Shown here: positions 44,884-56,874 of the stretch, piece by piece
Layout of the letters: each line of letters begins with the position of its first letter
Numbering within the stretch: position 1 is the first letter of the stretch
Source of the DNA: Physella acuta
Taxonomy: Eukaryota; Mollusca; Gastropoda; Physidae
Assembly (NCBI RefSeq): GCF_028476545.1
Contig: NW_026732693.1
Span: 1 to 64,000, forward strand
DNA length: 64,000 nt
Direction: 5' to 3'
Program-made: the position numbers and the translations under genes
The notes under the pieces: generated by a model
Seen by the model: the letters and a program-made list of their open reading frames with translations, nothing else
The model's database searches: none
What the model was told of the DNA's origin: nothing

Positions 44884-45600
44884 TGTAACGTTAACCTATC
44901 TATCAGCCAAATAGAAGGAGAACGTCCCCGGATTCTTTTTTCGGGGTCATATGCAAATACCTTACGGCCTAAGTGGATGAACACTTAACACAACAACCCA
45001 CTAGGGCTCGGATTTAATGTCTAGGGAAGCTAGTGATACTATTGTAATTAACACTCATCCAATCTACATACGACCTTTTAATCAGCGAACACAGTTGTGG
45101 CAGAACACAAAGATGAACTAGATAAAATATTTAATGTTTAAAATATCAAAAACCCAACTTACAAAATGCAGGAAAAAACACTATCACAGATTTCTACACA
45201 GTCTAATAATAGCCACAGGCCACACAACACTGTTGTAGCTTCAGGAATTCCTTAGCGACAAGTAATATTAAACTAGAAGACTAAATCACTTAAGAAAGCA
45301 AGGCACACACAGGTCTTAAGTACTCTCACGTTCAAATGGTCAGAGTCTATAGCCGGACAATATGGACGGCTGCCTGATCAAGATAAAACTGCCTCGTAGA
45401 CTGCCAGGTCAAGATAAACTGCCTCGTGTTGCGAGTGTGCAGTGCAATTAAAGACTTCTGTGACAGGGGAGGTTATCCTCAACTCATGTCGCCATTGGTT
45501 GGGATAATCATCTGATCAGAATCATTCAATCAGATTTTAATGGAAAATTTCTATGTCTCAAACACCTTAATAAGTCAGTGGAAAAACCCCAGGTGTTACA
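44884..45600 (-). mobile_element. Possible solo LTR or TIR element within the large minisatellite
   Basis: TGTAACGTTAAC at the left and CCAGGTGTTACA at the right give TG...CA / TGTAAC...GTTACA ends over about 717 bases of unique sequence that interrupts the 53-bp array, which resumes at 45668. No target duplication is visible and about 67 further unique bases follow, so the class stays open. No coding capacity. Confidence 0.4.
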
Positions 45601-45667
45601 CCATCATTCCATATAAGGAATTATACAATGTCAAAATAAAAATGACTCGACCTAAGTAGGTCACAGA

Positions 45668-45800
45668 TGTATGCCTGACTCTATACTGCTGACCACAGTC
45701 CCCCCCCCCCCCCACGTATTCGATGTATGCCTGACTCTATACTGCTGAACAGTCCCCGTTTAATATAATGTATGCGTGACTCTGCTGTCCACAGTCCCCA
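45668..45800. repeat. Detached, decaying end of the 53-bp minisatellite
   Basis: Two and a half degenerate units (GATGTATGCCTGACTCTATA) after the 0.8-kb interruption. Confidence 0.85.
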
Positions 45801-46410
45801 CGTATAATAAAACGTTTAAAGGGGAGCTTAACTTTTTATTATTTGAAGACAGAGTGTTGTAATACCACGAAACAATTTGCAAGCAGCATTCATATTTTAT
45901 TAAGCCACGGAGAACAACATGGACATTTCCTGTTTCTTCTATTCAGTACTGACGTAAGGCAAGAGATTGCTAAAAAAAAAGAGGTTTTTTAAAAAGTCGG
46001 ATGTGAAAATTTAGCAAATTAATATTGGAATTTTTATATTAAAAATGTCATAATGAATCAGGATTGGATTAAAAAAAATAGAAACGTTTTTTTAAAAAAA
46101 AGATTAATTAGCATTTCCTTCTTCGGTGTTTAGATTGTGTTTATTTTGACAGCTAAAACACGAGGAAGTGAATAATATTATTTACTGTTTGTTTTATTTA
46201 ATCTTTCACTATAAAAGGCTGCGTTTTTTTTTGTTTTTTTTTATACCTTTGGTATATTTGTTCACAGAACATTAAGTTTGATACCAGCTTACTCCGTTTT
46301 TACACTTTTCCACACTTTAAAAAAGGTACCTGCGCTAGTACAATCCCTATCTATTATTCTATACATACAGTAAATGTTTTTTAAATGTACCAACTTGAGT
46401 ATGCAGCTAG

Positions 46411-46411
<1 letters not shown>
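45801..46411. other. Unique intron 2 sequence
   Basis: AT-rich; no exon recognised. Confidence 0.4.
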
Positions 46412-46446
<35 letters not shown>

Positions 46447-46511
46447 TATTTACAGGTACATGCATATTTATATATTTATATATATATGTATATGTATTTA
46501 TAAATATATAC

Positions 46512-46587
<76 letters not shown>

Positions 46588-46645
46588 TATTTATAAACAT
46601 GTATATATGTAGGCTATATGTATATGTATATATCTATATATAATG
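46412..46645. repeat. (TA)n / TATATG microsatellite cluster
   Basis: Two long TA runs (46415-46443, 46519-46583) with TATATG and ATGTAT variants. Confidence 0.92.
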
Positions 46646-46811
46646 TCTTTATGTATGTATGGGATTTTATGTATATGTATGTCTATGTGTATGTATATGT
46701 GCACATGTATATTGTATACATATAATTGCCTGACATTGCTTGTTATGTTTTCTGCCGGTTAGTGCTATACATGTGAATTAGCTTCACAGAGAAAGAGCTG
46801 ATGGTGTAGAT

Positions 46812-47027
46812 CAGGGGTCTCCAAACTACGGCCCGCGGGCCGGATGCGGCCCGCGAAGTCTCATCATCCGGCCCGCGGAGATCTTTTTGTCCAAGGAAAA
46901 AACGTTTGTTGGTGATGGCTGAGGAAATTTACCCAGAAAAATCACGACATGTCAGGAAGAAACTGGCCCCCGAACTGAAATTTGATAGTTAATGCGGCCC
47001 TTGGACTGAAAAGTTTGGAGACCCCTG
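46812..47027 (-). mobile_element. hAT-type MITE with perfect 8-bp TSD, copy B
   Basis: Same family as the element at 11.3 kb, in the opposite orientation; flanks 46804-46811 and 47028-47035 are both GTGTAGAT. Confidence 0.9.
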
Positions 47028-47538
47028 GTGTAGATAAACGCTACAAAATTAAATTGTGGGTGAAGCTGTGCGCTCGAGCTAGAGGTATGCACGGAGGAAG
47101 AGAACAATTTTTTTTAAACAGATGAGGAAGGTGTTCCAAGTGTTTTCTGAGAAGGATAAAGGCGCTTTTTCCGTGTGATATGTAACTACACTAACTACAC
47201 ACTTATAAGCTTTAATTCTGTGATTTTGTTTGTACGATCAATGTTTCAATTAAAGAACTCCCGACACCAGTAGTGATCAATGGTTGGTGAAACCGATGTT
47301 TCAGTTTGTGTACAAATTACACATTTAATAAAGGCAATAGTTTTAATTTTAGACTAAAATCAAATGGTAACTCTACAATCCTTATAAGTATTCATAACAA
47401 TGCGTAAAAATTTTAATGTTTATGCTTAGTAAAATTATATACAACTACCTAAGTTTTGCATTTGTTTTTCTTGAATTTTGTTCTATTTATAATGTTTTAG
47501 GGATCATAATAAAAGGTTGTTTCCCTTGACTTACTAAC

Positions 47539-48262
47539 ACTTTCTCGTATACAGAGTATATAGGAAATGTAAACATGCACAAAAATCACATGAAATTTTG
47601 AGTTTTCACCGTTTTACACCTCAGTACTTCATCACATACGGAGTATAAGGGACTAATTTTAATCGGGCAACAATTCTAAATCCAGATTTATAAAAATTTC
47701 AGCGTTTTACGCGATATCGAGTCGGAAAAACTAGGCTTTGCAGTTATGTTCGTGTGTGTGTAAATGTGTGTATGTGTGTCTGTGAACACGATAACTTGAG
47801 TACCGTTACAAGTACAGCTACGTTGATGACATTTCATATACATCAAATTTGAAGTTCTGTATCAACTTCTGAGCAATTTTCGGTAACTTGAGGTGGAACT
47901 TATTCTACTTATGATTTTTTTCAAAAGCCTATAACTCGAGTACTGTTTAAGATAGACGAAATTTTGGGTAATTTGCGTGTACCGGAATTAGTACTTCACG
48001 CAGTTCCGATTCCTCAAAAAACGCAGAATTTTAAAAGTAATAATACTATCTTTACAATACACAGATTTTTTTGCCGTTCACTTGGTGCGAAATTCTTTTT
48101 TTTTCTACGAGATTCTATTCCATTTTAAAACGTTTAAGTAGACCTATTTAAAAATTGATTAAAAATCATATCTATATCCCAAGTTGCCATCCCCCGTAGT
48201 GTTATATAATATATAAAAATATTCGAGAAAGTTTAGGGGGAGATCACTCCCGCTTTATTTAA
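47539..48262. mobile_element. ACTTTCTCG-family interspersed element, copy 1
   Basis: Begins ACTTTCTCGTATAC; near the other end ATATTCGAGAAAGT is its imperfect inverse, then TAGGGGGAGATCACTCCCG shared with copy 2. The interior shares GTGAACACGATAACTTGAGT and CTACGAGATTCTATTC. No coding capacity; superfamily not assigned. Confidence 0.65.
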
Positions 48263-48264
48263 TG

Positions 48265-48639
48265 TTCAATGTACTCTGTTTACCGATGGTACGTTGAGTG
48301 TTACGGGTGTTTTGTTTGATATTGCAAATTACTAACAAAAAAAAAACTTTAAAAAAAAACAACAAAAACAATAAAAATCAACCCGGGAATCCGCAGACGA
48401 CCCAACTGTTTGAAATGAGACAATAACTAGCAGACGTACCGACGAGCCACGTGCTCGACATCGCGTGTCAGCCATCCCATAGCCCCGGCACGTGGGCCGC
48501 CATTTTATTCACAAATTTATCACCACAGTAACGGAGCGAATCGCCCAAGCACGATGTCGTAATTGATTGTTTAAAAGCTTCTAGCGCTGGGCCAACTCTA
48601 GGTTTGCTGGAGGGGAGAAAAGGTTAATGCCTGTCTTGT
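48265..48639. other. CG-richer intronic patch
   Basis: 48380-48560 has several CG dinucleotides, two CACGTG E-boxes and GGGCCGCCATTTTATT (YY1-like, reading on the minus strand). No exon recognised; weak promoter or enhancer candidate. Confidence 0.3.
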
Positions 48640-49312
48640 GTAATACGTCACATCAACACAAACATTTGTTCTGGCATAGCTGCTGGAGTAGACCGACAAT
48701 GTCATACGTCACATCAACACAAACATTTGTTCTGGCATAGCTGCTAGAGTAGACCGACAATGTGATACGTCACATCAACACAAACATTTGTTCTGGCATA
48801 GCTGCTGGAGTAGACCGACAATGTGATACGTCACATCAACACAAACATTTGTTCTGGCATAGCTGCTAGAGTAGACCGACAATGTGATACGTCACATCAA
48901 CACAAACATTTGTTCTGGCATAGCTGCTGGAGTAGACCGACAATGTGATACGTCACATCAACACAAACATTTGTTCTGGCATAGCTGCTGGAGTAGACCG
49001 AGAATGTGATACGTCACATCAACACAAACATTTATTCTGGCATAGCTGCTAGAGTAGACCGACAATGTGATACGTCACATCAACATTTGTTCTGGCATAG
49101 CTGCTAGAGTAGACCGATAATGTGATACGTCACATCAACACAAACATTTGTTCTGGCATAGCTGCTGGAGTAGACCGACAATGTGATACGTCACATCAAC
49201 ATTTGTTCTGGCATAGCTGCTGGAGTAGACCGACAATGTGATACGTCACATCAACATTTGTTCTGGCATAGCTGCTGGAGTAGACCGACAATGTGATACG
49301 TCACATCAACAT
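48640..49312. repeat. ~61-bp minisatellite
   Basis: About 11 units of GTGATACGTCACATCAACAC, then AAACATTTGTTCTGGCATAG, then CTGCTGGAGTAGACCGACAA; some units lack CACAAA. Each unit contains ATACGTCACATC, close to a CRE/ATF-type half site. Confidence 0.93.
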
Positions 49313-49365
49313 TTGTAGTGCTAACTGGGTAAAGTGCTGATCACTGTGTTGGTAACTAGTTGGGT

Positions 49366-49580
49366 AAAGTGCTGACCACACTGTTGAATAAGGAGTAGCC
49401 GCTATACGACGTTTTTTACCATCCCCCTTAACAGTATGACATTACTAACCCGTGTCGGGGTAAGTATAGCTATCTGGTCAATATGTTGACCTCGCTATCT
49501 CTCAATCTATCTAGATCACTAGGAATACGGAGTCACCTAGGCCACATGTACCAGATGAACTCTACTTCCCCTGCTCTATA
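49366..49580 (+). mobile_element. Degenerate SINE fragment
   Basis: GTGCTGACCACACTGTTG and CAGATGAACTCTACTTCCCC resemble the SINE body and tail with unrelated sequence between; weak. Confidence 0.35.
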
Positions 49581-50517
49581 TAACGTCAGGTCTATAAGGA
49601 AACTTTACCATCAGTACCGGACACCCCAGGGAACAAACACCAGCCCATGTGTTGAAGGCCATCCCCCGTAAAACATGAGATCCATCCTGATGTTGGACTG
49701 GACAGTCAGTCGGTCTACGGTTTATTTGCTCTCATTTCCCTAATCCAATCCTTACAGGATAATCCTTCTCTTCTCTTTTCCTTTTTCTGGCTTTCATGCC
49801 AATGAAAAAAAGTCTATTTTGTAAGGAAAAAAAATCACTCTCCTTAAAAATTTTATATTAAAAATAATGTTTTTGCTTATTTCTATTTTAGGTCTAAAAC
49901 GGAGTGTATTTATCTGGCATCGATCTCAAACGGAGTGCGTTTATCTGGCATTGATGTGAACTGTTTTGTCGTATATAAAACCTTCTACTGTAAAGCTGGC
50001 AATACGGGGAAGTAACTCAAGTGCAGTTTCCCACAACAGTTTTGAATGCTCAAATGAAAATATATAAAACGTAGCTCGATTTATTTTTTAAAAATTACTT
50101 TCTAACAACTAAAAAAACTTAATCCATTTTTTTTTTTAAATATTTTTTTTAAAACGGATGTGATGGGTTAACACTAATACGAGAACCTAATTTCCCCAAA
50201 GTAAGATATTTTAATAGTTAATTCCAGATTTATTTCTTCAGTTGTGGACGATTATGAAACATATCTTTCAAACAACGAAGATTTATAAAAAGCCAAATTT
50301 GTATTAAATTTTTAAAAAATTGAATTCAGCCCAAACAATAGACGCCCCTTCCCTTCCCTTCTCTCCCCCCCTCCCCTCCCCCCTTCCCCCAATAGCTAAT
50401 GTAGGAGAGTTCTAAGACTGAAGTCTTGACAGGTTTGACAACTCTTGATGGCACAGAACAGAAAAAGAGTTTCTGACGATCATTTGGAGAAGAAAAAAAA
50501 AAAGCAACAATACTCAC
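49581..50517. other. Intron 2, proximal part
   Basis: A short duplication at 49890-49955 (ACGGAGTG(T/C)(A/G)TTTATCTGGCAT twice) and a CT-rich stretch at 50343-50394; no exon. Confidence 0.4.
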
Positions 50518-50954
50518 AATGACAAGGCGATATTCAGGAGCAATCAAGAGCAGCAAATCACTCAAGTCAGATAGAGTTAAGTCCCTTTTTCGACGTGTCA
50601 TTAATCCAAAAAGGCGACTGACGTCACTAGCACTTCGTTGTAAGATGACGTCATCTTTACCCGTAGAAACGGAAATGCCCGCTGACGTGTTTGTTTGTAC
50701 GAGGACAGATTGAACGGGAACATCTCCGGGAAATGATGTGTTTTGTTCCGATATTTTCCCGATTGATGCAGCATTTAAATTGAAATGTTGACGTGCGGTC
50801 GAGACGTTGGTGTGAGCTGGAGAACTGTGTTTGCGCGTGAGTTCTTCTTCAGCCTCTGGCACCACCCGGAGAGGGGAAGAGATGTGCGCTTCACGAAGAA
50901 CATTTCCGCTCACTCCTTTCACCAAGTTTACCTCAGGGCTGTTGAGAATGAAGG
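50518..50954 (-). CDS. PTPRR: PTPRR exon 2 (large ectodomain exon with furin site)
   Basis: 437 bases: two bases complete Ala13, then 145 codons (14-158), phase 0 at the donor GTGAGT. Acceptor CTTTTTCAG. The stretch is Ser/Thr-rich with NVS, NTS and NTS sequons (Asn62, 84, 101), as expected of a secreted or extracellular chain. LMTRRKRDLTLSD at about 131-143 carries a consensus proprotein-convertase site RRKR. The segment before the site has no recognisable domain. Reading on through the donor only adds repeat-derived codons, so the GTGAGT end is preferred. Confidence 0.87.
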
Positions 50955-51265
50955 CTGAAAAAGAAATGTTGAAAAGTATTTGAAAAGGTATTTATAATAT
51001 AAACAGCTGTAGCGTCACAAAGCGGGGGTGGGTCCGCAATGGGCGATGCTATTTAGAGGGCGACGCCAAATTTTAAAAACTGTTACAATGTACTGTTTAA
51101 ACAATGTTTAGATTCTTCCCTAACTCTACGGCCGCTATCTACGGCTCAACTGTCCGAGGCTGGTCACGTGTGTTTCCTATACGTCTTTCTATTGGTTCCT
51201 ACCAACTGACCAATGGGGTATCTAAGAGAATCAAACCTAAATCCTGTCCTTGAACTATTCCCGGC

Positions 51266-51451
51266 CAGTGGCGTAGGCAGGGGGGGGTTAGGGGGGGGTC
51301 ATAACCCCCCCCCCATAGACCCCTCGGTATATATATATATAAAAAGTATGAGGGGGGGTGGGGTGCAAATCGAAAGTTTGAGGGGGGGGGGGGGTGCAAA
51401 TCGAAAGTTTGTCCCCGGGTAAAAATTGAGACGATCCTGGCTACGCCACTG
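51266..51451. mobile_element. GTGGCGTAGC-family MITE, copy d
   Basis: CAGTGGCGTAGGCAGG to GGCTACGCCACTG, with a near-perfect 8-bp duplication (TTCCCGGC / CTCCCGGC). G-runs and TGCAAATCGAAAGTTTG motifs inside. Lies in intron 1 of the phosphatase gene. Confidence 0.75.
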
Positions 51452-51459
51452 CTCCCGGC

Positions 51460-52914
51460 TGTGACATAAGGTTACGTCACCACACACTTTATGGTTGAAC
51501 TGTGAAGTTTGTGTGTGTGTGTGTTTGGGGGGGGGGGGGGGGTTAAACAATATAAGTAAACCACAGTCACGATAATGTGTGTTTTAATGACATCGCTGCG
51601 ATCAACCATGCGTGACAATGCTGCTTTAAAAAGTACAAATGCCAAGGTTACTATCAATGCCAATGTTTATTTGTAGTCAATTATATAGTCAATACTGCAG
51701 GCTATGATAATATCAATGCTGGATTCAAGGCAAGTATATTAACTTAAAATGGGACAATCTGTATTTGAACCTCGTTTACATGCAGATGTAGCTACATCAA
51801 GGGCTACACGCTACCGTTATAGCTATTCTGAGTTAGGCATTCAAAGGGGCTTTTTGTCAAAAGGTAGGTAAGGACATTCTATTTCTTTTTTAAAAACTTG
51901 CGATTCGGTGGTTGAAATAAGTTTTTACGCATTGAGGTAATACAAATTATGGAACACAGTTTTTTTTTTTAAGAAATATTTTTTTATGCAATTAAAAATT
52001 ATCTCAGATACCTAAATCGGTGTAAATTTAAAAAAATGCGAATCTTCAGCGACCTAACATTATCATTCCAACAATTTAATTCAAATACGAGGATTTCTAT
52101 CAGTTTTAAGAAAGAAAAAAGAAACATAGCAAAGGGAAAAGGCTTTCAGCTCAGACCGAAGCCGTGAGGGACGTATGTTCTCTGTTCATAATTTAAAATA
52201 CATTTTAATGACGTCCTAGGGCGGTGAAATTAATCAATGAACGTGTCACCGAGATGCCCAAGAATACATCCCAAAGAATCTTCTTTAATACAAAAAAGTA
52301 GTTCCATAGTCTGGGTTCCAATTCAGTCGAGGGGAAAAGGAGTTTCAAAAGGGGAGACTATTTGTAGTAAATCGTCAACAAGTCCGATAACCGAGCTGGG
52401 TTTATCGTTATTTGCTGGCAATCGATACGCCATGGCCGGTGATCGTTCCTTCTCATCAGCTGATTCAGGAATCAATGCGCCCCCCCCCCTTCTGGTCGAA
52501 GGTGTAGCAGAACCACGGCAAGCCTGGCACTAATTATACATGACGTACAGCTGCGACGTCACGGCTCCACCTGACACAATCCGTGTCACCTGCACACGTA
52601 CGTCGTACTCAGACGGCAGCCATCTTGGTGAAATCTGGTCCGAGTGCTCACAGCAAATAAACGATAGCTCGATCGTGGCCGGTACCCTGGGGCTGCGGTG
52701 GAGAACTTTATTTTTAGACATGGGGCCATTGAGGATGGTGCCCCCCCCCCACCAGGAAATAGGGTGAGACCCAATAATAAAGGCGCCCACAGACAAGAGG
52801 TTGTCGCCCAATAACACTGGCTTCCACCCCACCCCACCGACAAGAGGGTAGCGCCCAATAACACTGGCACCCCTATTCAAGAGTCTGACACAGAGATACA
52901 ACAGATATGATTTT
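51460..52914. other. Intron 1 stretch with GC-rich, promoter-like patch
   Basis: (GT)n plus a G-run at 51510-51542. 52400-52720 is richer in CG; on the minus strand it contains CACCAAGATGGCTGCCGTCT, a YY1-type initiator context. Open frames here end in repeat-like GGGCGCC blocks, so no coding call is made. Confidence 0.3.
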
Positions 52915-53125
52915 CCTGTTATACAGTGCGGTCACAAATTATCCTGCTGTATAGTGTAGTGTGGTCACAGAATCTCCTGTTGTACAGTGTAGTGTGGTCA
53001 CAAATTATCCTGCTGTATAGTGTAGTGTGGTCACAGAATCTCCTGTTGTACAGTGTAGTGTGGTCACAAATTATCCTGCTGTATAGTGTAGTGTGATAAC
53101 AAAATGTCCTGTTGTACAGTGTGTA
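52915..53125. repeat. ~64-bp repeat (GTGTAGTGTGGTCACA...)
   Basis: About three units of two alternating halves, CAAATTATCCTGCTGTATAG and CAGAATCTCCTGTTGTACAG. Confidence 0.85.
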
Positions 53126-54585
53126 TGATATGATAAAAGATGAATACAAAGTTTGATGTTTTATAAAGATTTTTTTAAAAGCCATATCTAACCCGCAACG
53201 AAGACAACTAAGGAATATGTCAATGTAATGAGTCAAGCGACAAGCGCACACTTGTTGATGTGATTTGATAACACATATTTCCTCCTGTTTTAAAACTGAA
53301 TTGTTCAATATATTTACTCTCCATAAGTCCTCGTTGGCTGGCTCGGTTTTTATTGGCTCTACTAGATTTGAAGATCTAACCCCGTCTTTAACACCCTGCC
53401 CTCTGCTGCACTGTAAACCATTTGAAATGTTTGTTGATCTTTGTCCAGTTTTACTTTCAGGTTTAAGCGATTTTTACAAACCAAAATGTCCACTTTGGAG
53501 GCAAGGTGTCCTACCTTCCCCCCCCCCCCCCCCCCGCCTCCTAATTGGAATCTGTGTAATAATTAAGTATAGATTCGCGTGCCAGCCAGGTGATACATAT
53601 TTAATGTGAGTGGCAGTCAGGGAAAGGTTAGGACATGGTGGAGATGTGAACAGCGCCACCTGTAAAACCTTCTGCTTTCGTTGCAGCAAATTAGCCCGAA
53701 ACTTTTCAAACATATCGTAATTCGTTTCTTTACAGCCTCACATTAGACAATGGTTAAACAAACTTTGAAAACAACATGAACGCGATTGGTTCGGATTGTT
53801 AAGATTGCCATTTTAAAACCAAACGATATCCACAGATAGCTATAATTCTTAACCTTATACAAAACTGCGAAGTAAGTGTTAGCATTAATTTAAACACTTT
53901 AACAGGTTTAAGTATAACTAACGACAACGTGACAATACCCGCGGTATAAATATGTACATGCGACCAAACGACAACAACCAAATCAGCGTTTAATAAGCTA
54001 TCTTGTGATTATTTTCGTAAAAATTTGAAAACATCTACGGCCATATTGTTTTTAATGAATGGTGATATAAAATTTTCAAAAAAAAAATACTATTTCGTTT
54101 GCAGGTTTAGTGAATACAAAAGTTATATTCGTTAGAAATGGGACCGAAATTTCTTGGTAAGATAAAACAAAATATTACTCTAAATTGATTTTTTATCAAT
54201 TTGTCAAAGTTAATTCTCATAAGGGAGACAACATATAACTATGTTTCTAAAAGTCGTTAAAACAAATATAAATTCAATAGCATTAAATAAAAAAATGAAG
54301 ATCGTTGTTTATTACTTTGCTAAACTTGAATATATTAAAAGCAATATAGGACTTTTTAAATAATCTCTAACTATTTAAACTTTTTGAATTATCATTTGAC
54401 TCAATTTTAAATAGAAAACTTTTAGCTGAATTAAATAATAAATGTGTAGACTTCTGAACGATTCGTTCAAAAAATTTGATTATCGCTTGGCAAATTAACG
54501 TGGCTTCGAACAACAAAATTTTTTAAATTATAAAAATTTTTTTTCCAAAAATATTTAGATCGAATGCGACATCAGCGGTTTACAA
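53126..54585. other. Intron 1 unique sequence
   Basis: C-run at 53519; otherwise AT-rich with no exon recognised. Confidence 0.4.
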
Positions 54586-54651
54586 CTCGGGCACCCGAAC
54601 TGATATTTGATAGTTAAATCGGCCCTCGGGCTGAAAAGTTTGGAGACCCTG
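54586..54651 (-). mobile_element. Truncated copy of the CAGGGGTCTCC hAT MITE
   Basis: Only one end remains, with GAAAAGTTTGGAGACCCTG and the adjacent ATTTGATAGTTAA and CGGCCCTCGG landmarks. Confidence 0.7.
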
Positions 54652-55570
54652 GTTTAACATTTGACTTATCAGTTGATACGTTCAATGGGAGGCGACTCTA
54701 TGAGTATTCCCAGCACAAACTCAATCGAAAATCTGTTTTGCTCAACAAGCAGCTCCTTAATATACCATAAGCGCTGTGAGGAAAGAGCCAAATGTTTTTA
54801 AAGAGTGTCTGTAAGAGACAAAAAATATACACTGCTGAAATAAACAACCCAGTGTGAGACGAAAATAAGAATTTTTTTCCATTATATCCCCGCCAGAAAG
54901 TTACACCCCCCCCCCCCCCCCCCCCCCCGCCACAAAAAAAAAGATCATAAAAAAAGAAGATTTGATACTTTTACTTTTTACTGAAGAGTGTGAAATTGGA
55001 ACGCCATCAATAATTTGCATTAAAATGTCTGTATTTCGTAAAGATTGCGAGCGTGCATTTAATTTAATTGGTGGCGGGGCTTAACTTCTTGCGCGTGTAA
55101 TTTCTTGTATTAGTTGCAGGGCTTATCTTGGGAAAATAATAGTTTCGTACTTATTTTTTAAATTCCACAAAAGATTACGTTGACGATAGATAGTTGTTTG
55201 AAAAGTTTTTGAAAAAAAAAATGTTTAGTCAGAAGTGGGTGTGGATTTAACTTTGGTGGTAAATGTTACTGTCACCGGTCAGTTTACAGACTATCGTCTC
55301 ACATTAGCCAGTAGCACCAATGTGTAGTAGCACTGACCAGTCTTTCAATAGACAAACGTTGACCCTCATCCTTAAGCTCAAATCTTTTATCCATAGTGGG
55401 GCTTATCGTGTGATCAGTTAAACCCTATCAAATACGAGAATCGGTGATATACCCGAGTTGTGTGTTAAAAAAAAAACTCCGTCAACATTAGCGTATTTGC
55501 CTGTAGAAAAGGTTGTATCAGAGGCGGAACTAGAAAAATTGGGCCACCCCGCAAAAAATGTTTTTGGGCC

Positions 55571-55573
<3 letters not shown>
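54652..55573. other. Intron 1 unique sequence
   Basis: A 20-base or longer C-run at 54906; no exon recognised. Confidence 0.4.

Positions 55574-55636
<63 letters not shown>
55574..55636. repeat. (TA)n microsatellite
   Basis: About 31 TA units. Confidence 0.92.
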
Positions 55637-55640
<4 letters not shown>

Positions 55641-56473
55641 AAAATACGAACATAGAATACTCAATTTTCGAAATTTGAAAAAATTTACAAATTTTAGTTG
55701 TTATTTTTAATTAAAACAACACATCATTTGTGTGAGTGTTATTAGTTTGTTTTGAAATTCTGTTTCAATGTCTGACATAATGTTTGCTAATTTGCAAGTC
55801 GGTCACAAGAATATCAAGCATGACAGCTTTGTATGTGTAATGGTTTCTCGCCTTATGTTTATTTTCTTAAGAACACACATCTTTGACTATTTAAAAAAAG
55901 GGAAATAAGTCATGGAAAAGGTTTGAACGTTGCCTATTTTTCACACTACAACTCATGTAGCCTATATATTTTTTTCCTTTACGAAACAGCGTGTGTTAGC
56001 TACTGTAGAACATCACTACTTTAGTAGATCTGTTTTTTTTTTACAAGAAAATTATTTTTTAACTATAAAAAAATTGATTATGGTCAGCTGAGGGCCCCTA
56101 AACTGCCTGCCCCCCCCCCCCATTGCGGGGTCTGGCGGCACTGTAGTTCCGCCCCTGGGTTGTATACAAGCAAATCGTGTCTGGTTTATCAACATACACT
56201 TAAGACATTTTGCCAGGCGAACTATACAACACCTATTAGTATAAAAGTGTAGGATAGTTCAAAGTTGTAAGAGTGGACTTGATTTGGACGCACCCTAGAT
56301 CTAGGCTATTTACATTGTATTCATATAGACTATAGACATAGATCTAGAATCTAGATAGAAAAAGTGGCGCATTCATCCATTCTCTCCCACCCATAATTTT
56401 TAAGATGGGGCAAGTCGAAACATTCATAACAATAAATATGATCTTCAGTCTTCAACTATTTTCGTGTTAGATT
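55637..56473. other. Intron 1 unique sequence
   Basis: AT-rich. GAGGCGGAACTAGAAAAATT at 55522 and CGGCACTGTAGTTCCGCCCC at 56132 are inverse ends, so 55520-56157 may be another short-TIR element containing the TA run. Confidence 0.4.
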
Positions 56474-56669
56474 CAGAGTTTCTTCCAGCCCCCCCCCCCC
56501 CCCCCCCCGCCCGAACGAAATGAAATTTATTTAATTTATATAGAAAATATATACTTTTAACAGTGTCCGCCCCCGCCCCCCGAAGAAAGTCTACCGCCCC
56601 CCCCCCCCCCCCGAAAATTTCAATTCCCCCCCCCCCCCCCCCGGAGAAAAAAGTCTGGAAGAAACACTG
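56474..56669. mobile_element. C-run MITE, copy c
   Basis: CAGAGTTTCTTCCAG to AGTCTGGAAGAAACACTG with four C-runs and the TATATAGAAAATATATAC core. Lies about 170 bases left of phosphatase exon 1, in intron 1. Confidence 0.72.
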
Positions 56670-56837
56670 GTTAGATCTATACTTAACATTACACAGACAT
56701 ACTATTCTAGACCTTTAAAACAAGGAAATCTCTAAATAGTAAGCAAGTTAACCTTAATTAGAGATGGGTAACCGTACCAATAATGGATTTTTTTTATTTT
56801 TCTGGGCGGTGATATTTCTTATTTACAATTTTCTTAC

Positions 56838-56874
56838 CTCCAAAGAGAAGAACGAAAGCGAGGATGGGCGTCAT
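56838..56874 (-). CDS. PTPRR: PTPRR exon 1 (start codon and signal peptide)
   Basis: ATG at 56874; 12 codons MTPILAFVLLFG plus one base, then donor GTAAG. Joined in phase to exon 2 (G plus CC gives Ala) it reads MTPILAFVLLFGAFILN, a typical signal peptide with a hydrophobic core, matching a receptor-type product. A CTGCAG|AG sits two bases before the ATG and could be an acceptor, so a separate 5' UTR exon further right is possible. Confidence 0.75.

Larger units (their letters stand above)
1..56874 (-). other. PTPRR: PTPRR-like receptor tyrosine phosphatase gene (5' part, 12 coding exons; runs off left edge)
   Basis: Gene span reconstructed by hand from splice sites; the visible coding sequence is 1,624 bases (541 residues). 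Order: signal peptide (1-13), glycosylated ectodomain with RRKR at 133-136, SEA-like region (about 159-235), transmembrane helix (about 268-287), four Cys (287-290), kinase interaction motif (about 353-367), then the first half of a PTP domain (from about 410). Every junction has AG/GT borders and compatible phase. Family knowledge: PTPRR, PTPN5 and PTPN7 bind and dephosphorylate ERK/p38 MAP kinases through the KIM, and PKA phosphorylation of the Ser in the RRGS part releases the kinase. The SEA-like ectodomain and the ITKLKEK segment point to PTPRR rather than PTPN5/PTPN7. The WPD loop and HCx5R exons are not in the window. Introns 2 and 3 are about 29.4 and 13.7 kb and hold most repeats. Confidence 0.93.

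Noticed and set aside
52237-52533. Plus-strand 98-codon frame
   Set aside because: No domain, no splice context, ends near a C-run; likely chance.
52530-52901. Possible extra coding exon on the minus strand in intron 1
   Set aside because: Part of the frame looks plausible, but no acceptor/donor pair in phase with exons 1 and 2 was found and the rest is repeat-like GGGCGCC sequence.
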